A stretch of DNA of 64,000 bases from Xenorhabdus hominickii (GCF_002632725.1 NZ_NJAI01000002.1:218640-282639); one strand, 5' to 3'. Shown: positions 46,401 to 51,956, counted from the stretch's first letter. The notes: generated by a model not told the origin, from the sequence alone. Numbers and translations are program-made.

Positions 46401-48372
46401 TACACTGAACAAGAAATACAACCAGTGGCTGAGTGGCGAGGGTAATACCCCTGAAATGGGGCAAATCAGCCGGGCAGAAAAGTTCCGTCAAATGAATGAA
46501 AAATTGGCCTTCAACTTTGCGGTTGGCGGACAGGGGGCTGATATTCAGGTCACAAGCGGTAACTGGAACTTTATGTTTGGTGACAATATCCAATCGATTT
46601 TGGATACCAATCTGGGTTCACTGTTTGGCCTGATGACGCAAGAATATACCGCCACCGGCATGGCAAAAACCACCTTTACGTTTAGTCCGACAGATTTGCC
46701 TCGTCAGATTAAAAACAAGTTGTTAGGGAAGCTGGCGGGTGTCAGCGCTGATACGACTTTGGCAGATATCTTTGGTGTTGATTACACGGCGAATGGCACT
46801 ATTGTTTCCCGCTCAAATCAGCCTGTTGATGGGGTTGCTATCCTGCGTGACATGATGGAAATCATAGGGGAATTCAGTGGCGATCAATTGCAGGCATTCA
46901 CTGATCCGGCGAAATTGCTTGATAGCTTGAAAGCAGGGCTGAATACTGGTGTTGACGGAGTTAAATCCTTTGCAGAAAGCCACGGGTTGAAAGCCAAAGC
47001 GCCTGACGATAGCCAAGAAGGAAAGGTATCACTCAATGGAAAGCGTGACGCTATTAAGGAGCAGGAGATCGAAAATGCACAGTCAGAACGTGCTTTTGGG
47101 TTTAACTCACTGAATCTGCCAAACCTGTTTGCTACCCTGTTAAATCAGGACAAACAAGCTGAGATGAAGTCTCTGGTCACGAACCTGAAAGATAATTTGA
47201 CCGCTGATTTGCTGAACATACAGGATAAAACGTTCGATTTCCTGCGTAGCAGCGGGCATTTGCAAGGTGATGGTGACATTCACGTCTCCTTCGGTAATTA
47301 CAACTTTAACTGGGGTGGTGACGGTAAAGATCTGGGTGCGTATCTGGGAGATAACAACAACTTCTGGGGCGGTCGTGGTAATGATGTCTTTTACTCCGTG
47401 GGAACCTCAAATATCTTCAGCGGTGGTAAAGGTGATGATGTGGGTGTTCTGATGGGGCGTGAAAATATGATGTTTGGTGGCGCAGGCAATGACGTTGCTG
47501 TGTTGGCTGGACGCATTAACTATGCCTACATGGGAGATGGCGACGATCAGATTTTTGCCTTTGGTGAAAACGGAGTGATCGACGGCGGAAAAGGGCGTGA
47601 CTATATCGTGGCCTCCGGTAACTTTAATAGCATTGATGCTGGCGAAGATCAGGATTACGTTGTCACCATTGGTAACAACAATCAGGTGGATTTGGGAGCT
47701 GGCGACGACTTTGCCACGGTATTCGGCAACTATAACCGGATCGATGGCAATGCGGGCAACAATTCTATCAAGTTGGTGGGTTATCACGCGGTTATCAATG
47801 GGGGAACAGGCAACGATCACATGATTGCCGATGTCATTTCCAAATTTAGCCAGTTTAATGGCGGTAGCGGTGACAACCTGCTGGTCCTGGGCGGTTATCA
47901 GAACCGTTTTAAAGGTGGCATGGGAGTTAATAGCTATGTCGTTAGCGGCAATGTTATTGATAACGTGGTTGAAAATATCAAGCAAGGTGACAAGATTATT
48001 TTCAACGAGATCAACTGGCAAAACTTGTGGTTCCAGCGCAGTGGTTACGATTTGGTTCTGCTGACTCATCGCGATATCAAAGATACTTCGGTACAGGGGC
48101 AGTTTGAAGCCATGGGTTCCGTTACCTTCAATGATTACTTCAATGGCAATCGTGCGGATATTGTCACCCAAATGGGAGGTAAAGACGCACAGGGTGAGCG
48201 TGAATACACGGCACTTTCTGCTAATGCGGTAGACTCTTTAGTGCAGGCCATGAGTGGTTTTGCCCCGAATATGGGTGGTAGTGGTTTTATTGATTCTCTC
48301 GATAGTCAGACTAAAGCAACTATCATAACGGCTTGGTCGGATACAACAAACGGAAAATCTAAATTGGCCTAA
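34453..48372 (+). CDS. rtxA: MARTX multifunctional autoprocessing RTX toxin RtxA
   Basis: This 4639-residue secreted toxin is the largest gene in the window. The N-terminus (MGKSSNRSTEYFFTGRYEDD) closely follows Vibrio RtxA and carries the A-type glycine repeats (GAGGYNKI...). B-type repeats follow (about 555-1235, recurring ANxxTKVGNG/THVGDG), then a region with VNGDFERG, a coiled coil (about 1500-1720) and the effector region. In order the effectors read: a DUF1-like domain (about 1897-2235), a RID with its membrane-localization helices (about 2307-2810), an alpha/beta hydrolase ABH (about 2925-3137) and an MCF/PaToxP-like cysteine protease (about 3145-3480). The inositol-phosphate-activated CPD follows (about 3503-3775; H3618, C3663), then calcium-binding C-terminal repeats. 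The repeats would form a pore in the host membrane and deliver the effectors, which the CPD then releases. There is no ACD or RRSP. AGGA precedes ATG 34453. Confidence 0.96.
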   Translation: MGKSSNRSTEYFFTGRYEDDNDGNTIHAIGVGGVINAYGGNDYIVVASVAATVNTTWGHDTVVGGAGYLNINDTSGSLTVKGGSGYTSINKTQSGTIEFAGAAGGLKINHAGDNGAINYSGVSGYNSITRKGVQGNIRFEGAGAYNSLYSDVKHGDIYFAGAGGYNKIIRKGSASDFSGEGMEYAKAEDIVLSNATMNGSWIGSDHQVTGVKSTREPNTYLFAFADDDYTKINKVQLCNDPETGKLIYHSTSWYKEGNHLKGLEKQEISADRGFVDVNTDGAYTLSNLTVENQQAFTIQAVKEKLTENEWVAYGDGIQINAADIILSDAKLGGYAVYGDGTTVDVTAVKSNRTPNTYVYAKKLGIYTKIVVVELKNDPATGILQYIARPWYKEGDYTTNLANEIISAANGYNAMETGGYSLSNLHYQAPTVNITSERVAKISEYSEQALFKSENDGGESSGDVRFEGAGGGNVIKSNVTRGNVYFNGAGIANVIEHSSEFGNTEFNGAGGANVIVKKGQEGNLIFNGAGIANVLLHQGKRGDMEVNAGGAANVLVRVGDGRYLAHLLAVGNISIHKGNGDSRISMGGGFNTHTQIGHGNAFWSGVGGVNVLTQVGKGNVSSILLGGANVLTKNGEGNLESAMFGGANVITHISNNDASYSGSSNTAAITLGGANILTKKGKGDVQAVMGGGANVLTHIGNGKTTGIMLGGANILTKVGNGDTTGIMLGLGNVLTHVGDGQTLGVMAAAGNIFTKVGDGTTIAAMIGAGNIFTHVGDGNALALMVGAGNIFTKVGNGDALALMLSLGNVFTHIGDGTSVALMIAKGNIATKAGNGNALSAMIGKGNIFTQIGHGSTFAAMIGGANVLTKVGNGLTAALMVGKANIYTHVGDGTSIGLFAGTANVMTKVGNGTTLSAMFGEANIMTHIGNGLTGVLALGKANIVTKVGNNFMGVVAASEANVITHVGDGTTAALLSGKGNILTKVGNGTTVGLLISKIGNIMTHVGDGTTVGFAKGEANIITKVGGGLGINAVWGKANIVTHYGDGDRYNFAKGEANIVTKIGDGQEITIVQGQANIVTHVGNGDDYTGAWGNANVITKVGDGRNVVLAKGDANIVTQIGNGDSLNALLSQGNVVTKVGDGIQVTAAKGKGNITTTVGNGLSVTAVHGDLNINTKVGDGVSVNVAWGKFNVNTRVGNGLNVSVMKGQGNANIRVGDGLNINASYARNNVAIQVGNGDFYSLAVAESNTESNKLGALFDNVKQTLLGSAGSQGISYLVNGDEANTSGSHKGHGAIDLPEVSSLNGLKLTEIDEVTSDLKNSLQGSVTGVETPDIDAIQNSLGNEKRLSSTHARNLIVNGDFERGAEGWKFSNGIEADFSAESYGLSKKGHGERVSELDTDKNTGIYQYINDLSAGESITVNFDFARRANISADNGMEVLWNGKVVFSASAGNVEWKNETLTLTAQAGRNQLEFKGTGESDGLGYILDNVVAKSMLSGSEITNYAKQDKTAQNALQDKEKAEADRQRLEQERDKQQAAISGTQAQLENTDLDALNASGQSQRDAINDESKAVTEELMAKVKGLEALDRHATHDGPSGEQWRDQFAGGFLGSLQTKLDSAKETAQQQLARSQQASSGRLEEIKNAVAKSDAGVLKGEQDRQQSQQNIAEARASIESREQEAIARMKQAEQAERAGKSAAQKAEQRGQDEVSAAEMKTAQVQSNAQSAKLDDKYKPNRINATNHVPSHNVHDSIGAGAHSGNGFGEFGRDRAGNSDIDLESTTETDSEFNVELQYLNEDLNELTNAKEALGRLQINAGVRTKKSNTQNQHAETSLIPVSGETFANKFVNNAAGEPTELIRNIPKISGLDLSGLKALGDAETQSVNINTTDINTVDSNTTESSAAVNRAQKVADVYRWLDSDNDLATENYIPVPGFERVDADIPDNLRQKMVTFVEGYLNGAENSVPKDQISSLAKLFVDATIDYDWDKRVEFVSRLEHYGYSFEPVHGDKSIVSFWSGRNFKQYRSILDAAQTDGKKVVYDIDVKGNFFAIELNKTLMRWGGIYLDSDIAEQHALQSVINASARSNTGFWSSLYATGSRDDVYVIAEGGLRLGNYFWNVELPVLRQLQREGLVGEIRLLDKAAKEYQGVPSELIGRRLTEAGVAVKARFDSLSFEKQEKLLASNPDGYKPDTLIDLDIKTSAIDNLLNQALPFYGLRTERNLLVREADGEGFEVRPWPGNRDNGFKTIIVEDPDDKAQIKAIERFILANYDDYGQLPDALYLVEERIISHEHGRTRILAEKVDGHWNYQPKTDLMSAGELQDAAYVKGKILGDSYQNVLDALKSYENSLQNSQDYDLEAVEKLTHLRHQVNGYLLGHPNSERVPVLENLLSQINVRMDESLALAESTVASAGKGSFSDLYNTLGNANLKDSKHLYIDEQGNFVTRGKSNIEIAAKAESAEKAVEQIKAAVTKEYGQSVSDAVFSDLTSHKLSKDGKGIDVSGLRKLHQAIEQQLSPVSATLFVWKPSDHSRLGHAALQIGQGRVEINVENAGDFNEKNYVSWWPKGSKSTNISRIFDVSTPDNPNVKIRWRDLSQPAGQSESLELDVASEEKDNFGLQDGTRKLKKFIEKLQAAKGVDAKFEDISEGFAMAALANPSLLQSAGIPEHISRPFLQQWEDSSVDMLEVGKNFAEALRIAAKQQTPELTEKRITNVIRQFAEHELSNIQDFKASEGDSGRVFRINLAGLDVAAMHAEWNKISQNPDTRYQLLTDNCSSIVARVLKAGGSDKVIGHTWRPHFGVWTPTELFNYGQALQEAQVEITTKKHNRIVGNDLTTPGHAENKDKLLEKVAIDNDGTPPRDREPFNPVTRFLNNELYGAKDVRRKVNEDTQILLDYAVSNGTADKVTLRGEAGRLTGYYHSAKQETEAATAQESTKKIVLFIHGSGSSVEEQAGAIQSHYQKQGVDLLAVNLRGYGSSDGFPSEQGVYHDARTMFHYLVNDRGIKPENIIIHGYSMGGAIAADLARYAERNGQAVSGLLLDRPIPSMTKAITAHEVPNPAGITGVLAKSINGQFSVEKNLQGISKQTPIMLLTDNEGLGNEGEKLRAKLVVAGYQVSGEQTFYGHEASSRLMSQYANQIVSTLSEPQTNESEILKGIKSDLKRYGEALQPQADSLGKKPKDIRTTKDFLAGYKQGNAERTVDGFRSDMNIKQLVDLLVKNNWSAEQKGALAWEIESRALKITFQPKSEKFNRLFRDIASTGVSDIKASEQLAPQLLLLNLSNDGFGGRCDPLSKLVLVAKQLENDGQNGVARQLLEKMYSAAAVLSNPDLYSETERANANKLLGSLAALHAMNPMTDTSIKVWKEKLEGEKSLTVDGVIQKITARSSEGKPILLELDAPGHAMAAWAKGTGENRVYGFYDPNAGIVEFSSAEKFGAYVTRFFGGPDLNMAQSYKLPKNAAGEIVFARVVVIDGDVLATYRPRHADKITMRDMLELPVFDDTPIKKPVEINAADGVKKPLSDNALENHVRVNNQNVDSWVNVEVKPQSENSDSRFSGQIIIQTENDPVVAQSSANLAGKHPDSSVIVQLDASGKYRVVYGDPAALSEKLKSEKLQPGKLRWQVVGHGREDTAYNHTRMSGYSAVELALMLRQFNTDFKQVGAPEHISLVGCSLIRDDSRDGFARHFISELDSRGIRTAVSARSSEVAVDSVGRKYTRDAQEQWVNKLTDNKIVLGWNDKGEVESHFERIRRGISENDITLSRVGQTDIDAKVKGAIADNTEIFHAPKRSENVDDHSSATSSSVASSSKKHLSYSGNIQVQVGDGEFNAINWGTTNVGIKVGAGGFKSLAFGDNNVMVHVGNGDSKHSVNIAGYQALEGAQLFVGNRNVSFNLGRSNDLIVMLEKSIPTPPLINPFDGAARISGALQNIAGSWSSPDWLTAQNQQWTLEGAKKFVSDLSGLDLTSSVKYETLTALNSENDRSSRGLKSDLDSTLNKKYNQWLSGEGNTPEMGQISRAEKFRQMNEKLAFNFAVGGQGADIQVTSGNWNFMFGDNIQSILDTNLGSLFGLMTQEYTATGMAKTTFTFSPTDLPRQIKNKLLGKLAGVSADTTLADIFGVDYTANGTIVSRSNQPVDGVAILRDMMEIIGEFSGDQLQAFTDPAKLLDSLKAGLNTGVDGVKSFAESHGLKAKAPDDSQEGKVSLNGKRDAIKEQEIENAQSERAFGFNSLNLPNLFATLLNQDKQAEMKSLVTNLKDNLTADLLNIQDKTFDFLRSSGHLQGDGDIHVSFGNYNFNWGGDGKDLGAYLGDNNNFWGGRGNDVFYSVGTSNIFSGGKGDDVGVLMGRENMMFGGAGNDVAVLAGRINYAYMGDGDDQIFAFGENGVIDGGKGRDYIVASGNFNSIDAGEDQDYVVTIGNNNQVDLGAGDDFATVFGNYNRIDGNAGNNSIKLVGYHAVINGGTGNDHMIADVISKFSQFNGGSGDNLLVLGGYQNRFKGGMGVNSYVVSGNVIDNVVENIKQGDKIIFNEINWQNLWFQRSGYDLVLLTHRDIKDTSVQGQFEAMGSVTFNDYFNGNRADIVTQMGGKDAQGEREYTALSANAVDSLVQAMSGFAPNMGGSGFIDSLDSQTKATIITAWSDTTNGKSKLA
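36115..38160 (+). other. MARTX B-type repeat region within rtxA
   Basis: About 680 residues made of roughly 19-20-residue units such as GGANILTKVGNGDTTGIML and GAGNIFTHVGDGNALALMV, with the Asn and Val-Gly-Asp/Asn-Gly positions regularly spaced and TKVG/THVG alternating. In Vibrio MARTX toxins the A and B repeats are needed for moving the effectors across the host membrane. The DNA units have diverged, so the repeats are clear only in protein. Confidence 0.9.
40141..41160 (+). other. First effector of RtxA: DUF1-like domain of unknown activity
   Basis: Residues about 1897-2237 form a globular domain after the coiled coil. By position, before RID and ABH, it corresponds to DUF1 (RDTND) of Vibrio vulnificus MARTX. 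The assignment is by order and not by a remembered alignment. It contains VSFWSGRNFKQYRSILDAA (F-W-S-G near residue 2009) and FWNVELPVLRQLQREGLVGE. An FWSG start followed by a later acidic residue also occurs in some NAD-glycohydrolase-like toxins, but I cannot show that relationship here. Confidence 0.55.
41371..42890 (+). other. Second effector of RtxA: Rho-inactivation domain (RID)
   Basis: A helical membrane-localization bundle comes first (about residues 2307-2400; VLDALKSYENSL, then LLSQINVRMDESLA). A permuted papain-like domain follows with SRLGHAALQIGQG (H2528), YVSWWPKGSK and DNCSSIVARVLKAGG (C2767). These match the His and Cys of RID, which adds long-chain acyl groups to lysines near the C-terminus of Rho GTPases. 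Confidence 0.85.
43220..43865 (+). other. Third effector of RtxA: alpha/beta hydrolase (ABH)
   Basis: Residues about 2925-3137 show a complete alpha/beta hydrolase: oxyanion loop LFIHGSGSS, nucleophile elbow GYSMGG (S3008), acidic LLTDNEG and catalytic His in FYGHEASS. In Vibrio, ABH is a phospholipase A1 acting on phosphatidylinositol 3-phosphate, which blocks autophagy and endosomal traffic. Confidence 0.88.
43880..44900 (+). other. Fourth effector of RtxA: MCF / PaToxP-like C58 cysteine protease
   Basis: Residues about 3145-3483 include FGGRCDPLSKL (R3281, C3282, D3283), DAPGHAMAAW (H3394) and FYDPNAG (D3413). The RCD triplet with downstream His and Asp fits the YopT-like C58 group of Vibrio vulnificus MCF and Photorhabdus PaToxP. 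In Vibrio, MCF auto-processes after activation by host ARF GTPases. Confidence 0.8.
44960..45780 (+). other. RtxA autoprocessing cysteine protease domain (CPD)
   Basis: Residues about 3503-3776 contain RWQVVGHGRED (H3618) and HISLVGCSLIRDD (C3663), the catalytic pair of the MARTX/TcdB-type CPD. It is activated by inositol hexakisphosphate in the host cytosol and cuts between effectors, usually after leucine. Confidence 0.92.
47255..48000 (+). other. C-terminal RTX repeats of RtxA
   Basis: Glycine-aspartate repeats such as FWGGRGNDVF, FSGGKGDDVGV, FGGAGNDVAV and MGDGDDQIFA recur about every 18 residues, giving the calcium-binding beta-roll next to the C-terminal type I secretion signal. A shorter related block (IQVQVGDGEF, MVHVGNGDSK) lies at about 45870-46120 just after the CPD. 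Confidence 0.9.
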
Positions 48373-48409
48373 TAGCCTCACGGATTTTTTAGATATTTTT
48401 ACTAACAAC

Positions 48410-48436
48410 AATGGCTCACAATAGTGGGCCATTTTA
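48410..48436 (+). terminator. Probable rtxA terminator
   Basis: AATGGCTCAC (48410-48419) and GTGGGCCATT (48424-48433) form a 10-bp stem with one G-U pair and a 4-nt loop, followed by a short T-rich stretch, 38 nt after the rtxA stop. Confidence 0.65.
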
Positions 48437-48469
48437 TAATCATACGATTCCTATTCATCCATTTCTCCG

Positions 48470-48592
48470 CACTTCAGTGTCGGAAAAGCTAGCTTCAGTT
48501 ACGTGTTTGGAGGCGAGTTTTTTAAGGTCGAAGCACGGTATTAAATCCGATCCCCATAACACTAGCTGTTGCCCGATATCTTGTCTCATTCA
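48470..48592 (-). mobile_element. IS1-family insA fragment
   Basis: On the minus strand MNETRYRATASVMGIGFNTV, followed by LR, matches the C-terminal helix-turn-helix of IS1 InsA (family form: MNGxGxRATARxMGxGxNT). The following LKKLA segment is in a shifted frame. No start, no remainder of the element, and no inverted repeats are seen. The rest of 48593-49050 is very AT-rich with no feature I can support. Confidence 0.65.
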
Positions 48593-49059
48593 TCTATATC
48601 TGAATGTTCTCCAAGTAAGCGTACTATCCATGATTCAATAAGCAATTATTTTTGAAAAAAATAAAAAAATTATGAATAAAAATCACAATGTGATTTATTG
48701 GATTATTTTAGTCCAATTAAGTAAATATATTAACAAAATTTTTAATAAAATGTATTTTTTATTTGTTTATGTTTTGTTTAAAATAATTTAAAAAAATATG
48801 AGAAATTGTATTTTAGGAATGGAGTTAATCTTCGATTTACGATATTCCTAAATTACTTTTTAATAAAATAAAATTATTAACCTTAAATTATCAAAAAGAA
48901 AGGTTATGAAATTAAAAAATCTAATGTTTTAAGTGATTATACCAATCTTGGAATTTACGTTAATTCCAACAATATCAGTAGAAAAAACATTTGAATCATC
49001 ATATAAATAACTTATAAAAACATTAGAAATACAACAGAAAAACACAGCATTACTATACA

Positions 49060-49136
49060 TTTTTATTAGCAGTAATGAAGGCGGAGGCATTGCTAATGGA
49101 GGTGATGGAAGCGACAATGGAAATGAAATAGCATAA
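49060..49136 (+). pseudogene. Fragment of a Gly/Asn-rich secreted-protein gene
   Basis: The frame ending at TAA 49134-49136 reads SSNEGGGIANGGDGSDNGNE, then IA. It resembles the glycine-asparagine repeat of the next gene, and no start codon or signal peptide is linked to it in frame. It may be the end of a decayed paralogue. Confidence 0.35.
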
Positions 49137-49142
49137 ATAAAA

Positions 49143-49187
49143 AAAACAACGTAACTTATAATTGGTAATTATATGTTACGTTGTTTT
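49143..49187 (+). terminator. Stem-loop before the Gly-rich gene
   Basis: AAAACAACGTAAC (49143-49155) and GTTACGTTGTTTT (49175-49187) are perfect 13-bp inverted arms around a 19-nt AT-rich loop, ending in TTTT. It would end any transcript coming from the left and isolates the Gly-rich gene that starts 37 nt later. Confidence 0.7.
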
Positions 49188-49223
49188 ACCTGAAAAAATT
49201 TCATATTTTCTGGAGAAATAAAA

Positions 49224-49598
49224 ATGAAATTAAGAACAATAATTATAGCTGCATTTATATTAAATTTTCCTTTTGTATCATCACCTGCTCAATCTAAAAT
49301 CGAACATGATGTAAAAATGACTGATTGTAATAAATTAAATGGGAATTCCGGTCAAGATGGTAAAGACGGAATACCTAATAGCAAATGTACAAATGGAGGA
49401 AATGGGGGCGATGGGAAATCTCCCGGACAATCAGGAGGTAATGGTGGTAATGGTGCATCTGGTGGTAATGGGGGTAATGGAGGTGATGGGGGCAACGGTG
49501 GTGGTAATGGTGGTAATGGGGGGGATGGCGGTAGTGATGGTAATGGTGATGCTAATGGCGGCAGTGGTGGCAATGGTGGCAAAGGAGCTGATGGATGA
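49224..49598 (+). CDS. Secreted Gly/Asn-rich repeat protein of unknown function
   Basis: This 124-residue protein starts at ATG 49224 with a good ribosome binding site (CTGGAGAA). A Sec signal peptide (MKLRTIIIAAFILNFPFVSS, then PAQS) covers about 1-24. A short middle with two cysteines (DCNKLNGNSGQDGKDG, SKC) is followed by about 75 residues of GGNGG/GGDGG repeats to the stop. The composition suggests an extended, flexible exported or surface-associated polypeptide. No family is recognised; Gly-rich tandem repeats occur in unrelated proteins, so similarity of composition means little. Its TGA overlaps the next small frame (ATGA), implying one transcript and coupled translation. It lies downstream of rtxA but is separated from it by two hairpins. 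Confidence 0.7.
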   Translation: MKLRTIIIAAFILNFPFVSSPAQSKIEHDVKMTDCNKLNGNSGQDGKDGIPNSKCTNGGNGGDGKSPGQSGGNGGNGASGGNGGNGGDGGNGGGNGGNGGDGGSDGNGDANGGSGGNGGKGADG

Positions 49599-49738
49599 TG
49601 AGTAATTTAAAATTATTACCTTTCATTTTAATATCATTAGTTACCTCAGAAACATCATATGCCTCAAATGCTTCATCAATAAAACAAGCTTTCGACATCA
49701 ATGATTATCTCCTTGTTTCAAATGGAAACGATGGATAA
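49595..49738 (+). CDS. Small 47-residue secreted peptide coupled to the Gly-rich gene
   Basis: The ATG at 49595 overlaps the stop of the Gly-rich gene. The product begins MMSNLKLLPFILISLVTSET, continues SYASNASS and ends SNGNDG. The first 24 residues look like a Sec signal peptide with cleavage near SYA or SNA, leaving a peptide of about 20-23 residues. Its last residues, NGNDG, echo the Gly/Asn/Asp composition of its neighbour. Alternatively it is the head of a second Gly-rich gene cut short by the IS1-type insertion that follows within 85 nt. The stop codon here is genuine in the sequence. Confidence 0.5.
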   Translation: MMSNLKLLPFILISLVTSETSYASNASSIKQAFDINDYLLVSNGNDG

Positions 49739-49819
49739 GTTTAATTATTCATAAAGAAATCCAGTCATGACTTCAAAGCGTTAATTTGATATTCTTATGC
49801 TTTTTAATGGAACATCATC

Positions 49820-50098
49820 ATGACTGTCACGATAGAAGTGGCCTGCCGATATTGCAGCCAAACTGACCCCGTACGTAAACACGGAACAGGTAAAGCGGGC
49901 TTTCCTCGCTACTATTGCAAAGATTGCCAAAGAACCTTTCAACTCAACTACCGTTACAACGGGCATAAACCGGGTATGAAAGAAAAAATTGTGGATATGG
50001 CAATGAATGGCTCTGGCGTGAGACACACCGGCCGTGTGCTAAGTATTGGCATCAATACGGTGATGCGTACATTAAAAAGCTCTCGCCAAAACAAATAA
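49820..50098 (+). CDS. insA: IS1-family InsA protein of a truncated element
   Basis: This 92-residue InsA-like protein has two CxxC pairs (CRYCSQTDPVRKHG, then YCKDC) forming a zinc finger and a C-terminal helix-turn-helix (GVRHTGRVLSIGINTVMRTL). InsA alone binds the IS ends and represses transposition in IS1. The overlapping -1 frame (IKKLSPKQITSRQVAYDDG) would start InsB, but after about 20 residues the sequence is no longer IS1-like, so the transposase is missing and the element cannot move by itself. The element's left end was not located with confidence. Confidence 0.8.
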   Translation: MTVTIEVACRYCSQTDPVRKHGTGKAGFPRYYCKDCQRTFQLNYRYNGHKPGMKEKIVDMAMNGSGVRHTGRVLSIGINTVMRTLKSSRQNK

Positions 50099-50115
50099 CA
50101 TCGCGACAGGTCGCT

Positions 50116-50330
50116 TATGACGATGGGGTAATGAGTTTTCCCGCGCTTTCAACCGTTGTTTATGCATCAAAAGGTCAAGGATGTTGGATGAGTGTGGAAG
50201 GTAAGCCATTGCGCCAACTCAAGGTAGCAGAAAATTCACCGAAAATGGTGGAGCAGGCTGTGATCACAGCCTCAGGAATACACAGTACAAGTTATAACTT
50301 TACCGAGGGAACGGTCCCTTATAACTTGGA
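50116..50330 (+). pseudogene. Inositol-monophosphatase-family fragment
   Basis: The frame contains FPALSTVVYASKGQGCWM, then VEGKPLRQLKV and ITASGIHSTS. This fits the stretch of inositol monophosphatase/histidinol phosphatase-type proteins after the metal-binding motifs (family form: PALxxxxYAxxGxGxW...NGxP). The metal-binding DPIDGT motif and both ends of the gene are missing. It is wedged between the truncated IS1 element and the truncated outer-membrane factor gene, so it probably arrived or was cut by IS-mediated rearrangement. The identification is from motif memory and is tentative. Confidence 0.5.
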
Positions 50331-50332
50331 TA

Positions 50333-50772
50333 CAGTAATACTTGCACCGTCATTGTGAAAATTGTTTACCCCCGATTTAGTGTTATCACGAGTCCAGGAA
50401 AGCGTGAAACGAGTTCCCAGAGGAGTGAGTAGTGTGGCATTAGGTTGAAGGTTAGTTTTCCTAAAATTGGCATCCTGATTTTTACCAGCAATGTAACTCC
50501 CACTTAGCTGTAGCTTTGGTGTAAATCGATCTTCTGCCACCCGCAAATCAAATTTCTGGGCGATACGATCCAGATAAACACTGCGGATCGCGTAGTTATT
50601 TCTTAAACCAAGCCATATATCATCGCTCAACGACAGGCCTATAGCCTCTTCTGAGGCTTCTCGATGTAGGTTCTGATAAAACTAATGATTTCTGTTCAGA
50701 TGCAGAAAATCCTGTTCGAGGAAAAAGGAAAAACAAGATCAGAGAGCCATAAAGGAAATATTTTTTAATCAT
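50333..50772 (-). pseudogene. TolC-type outer-membrane factor gene, frameshifted and truncated
   Basis: ATG at 50770-50772 begins a signal peptide (MIKKYFLYGSLILFFLFPRT, then GFSAS). After about 40 residues a frameshift leads to the frame EEAIGLSLSDDIWLGLRNNY, RSVYLDRIAQKFDLRVAEDR, TPKLQLSGSYIAG, and NNFHNDGASITV, typical of the first helices and strands of an outer-membrane efflux protein. The remainder of the gene is gone; the homology stops near 50335 where the phosphatase fragment begins. It overlaps the end of the permease gene by 8 nt, as expected for a tripartite exporter operon. It cannot make a functional channel. Confidence 0.75.
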
Positions 50773-51956
50773 CACGTAATGCCTGTACGGGTTCCATCTG
50801 TGAGGCTTTATGCGCGGGATAAAAGCCGGAAATAAGCCCTGCTGCAATTGAACTACCGATTCCTAAAGGAATAGATAAAGGGGCTAGAGAAAATGACCAT
50901 CCAGAATAAAGTACAAAAAGAAAGGAGACGATGACACCTGCTAGTGTACCAAGGATTGCACCGGCAAATGTCAATGCAGCCGCTTCATACAAAAAAAGGT
51001 GGCGGATATCATGGGATCTTGCACCTAAAGCCATACGTAACCCGATCTCTTTACGTCGGGTTGAAACATTCATAAGCATGACATTTGAAATTGCAATGCC
51101 TCCGGTGAGTAGCGAAATGCCCGCCAACCCGATCAACATGAAAGAAAAGGTTTTGCTTTGATCTGCCTGCCCTTTTAGTAGTTGTTGAGCAACCCGAACA
51201 TCAATTTCAACCGCTGGAAACTTACGCTTGAGCAACGCCAATAAATCTTTTGCATCGGTTTCTGTGGTTGCGGTCGTTATGGTGCGAGATCCGTATTGGG
51301 TGATATTTTACGCATGGCATTTATTGGAACAATCACCACTGAATCCAGAGAAAAAGGAAGATGGGGTTTTGCCCTTTTATATCGAAAACACCAATCACTG
51401 TGTATAAATAATTGCCAAGCTGAATCTGCTTGCCAATTATCTGGGATACGTTCCCTTGACTAAGAGTAACGGCCACTTCATTACCCATGACCAGATAAGA
51501 AGAGTGCTGATCATAATCAGAGATGAATCGGCCATGACGAAGTTGCAATTGCATGACTTTCTCAAGTTCCGCGGAGGAGCCTATCATGGTCAATGTTTCT
51601 GTTTTCCCGTTATAGCGCCCAGGAGAAGGAAAATAGATCCACGGTGCTGCTGAAGATAAACCAGGAATAGCTGTTGTTAGGTCGGTCATTTTAATTGATG
51701 TACTATCAACCCCATGATTATAGGAGTTCAGACTTGCTGTAATGACGTTGATGTCAAGCCCGCTGAACATCTTCAACGCAGCAAGTGAGGTGTTATGCCC
51801 GGTATTAACAAATGCCACAATAGATGCGCAACCAATAGCAATACCAGATAAAGCAAGGAGGGTACTTTTCCCCGTTGCCATTAAGTTACGCCAGGCTTCT
51901 CTCCATATCATTAATGCCGACATACCATAGTTGCCGGACTGACGGTTATTATGCAT
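50765..51956 (-). pseudogene. MacB-type ABC exporter permease gene with frameshifts
   Basis: The first part (51333-51956) encodes MIWREAWRNLMATGKSTLLA, LSGIAIGCASIVAF and the start of a periplasmic MacB-core domain. It then runs out of frame near 51337, continues briefly as SLDSVVIVPINAMRKISPNT in a second frame, and resumes in a third (TTATTETDAKDLLALLKRKF). That frame leads to a normal FtsX-like membrane domain (SLLTGGIAISNVMLMNVSTR, RKEIGLRMALGAR, LISGFYPAHKASQMEPVQAL). Two frame changes are needed, so the gene is inactive unless the sequence has errors. It overlaps the ATPase remnant by 8 nt and the outer-membrane factor remnant by 8 nt. Confidence 0.8.

Noticed and set aside
47407..48171. 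254-residue open frame on the minus strand
   Set aside because: It is the mirror frame of the RTX repeats at the end of rtxA; the repeated GGxGxD codons keep the opposite strand open. The translation has no recognisable domain.
49352..49582. Pro-rich minus-strand frame (PPLPPLPP repeats)
   Set aside because: It is the reverse reading of the GGN/GGD repeats of the secreted Gly-rich protein; the plus-strand gene has a signal peptide and ribosome binding site.
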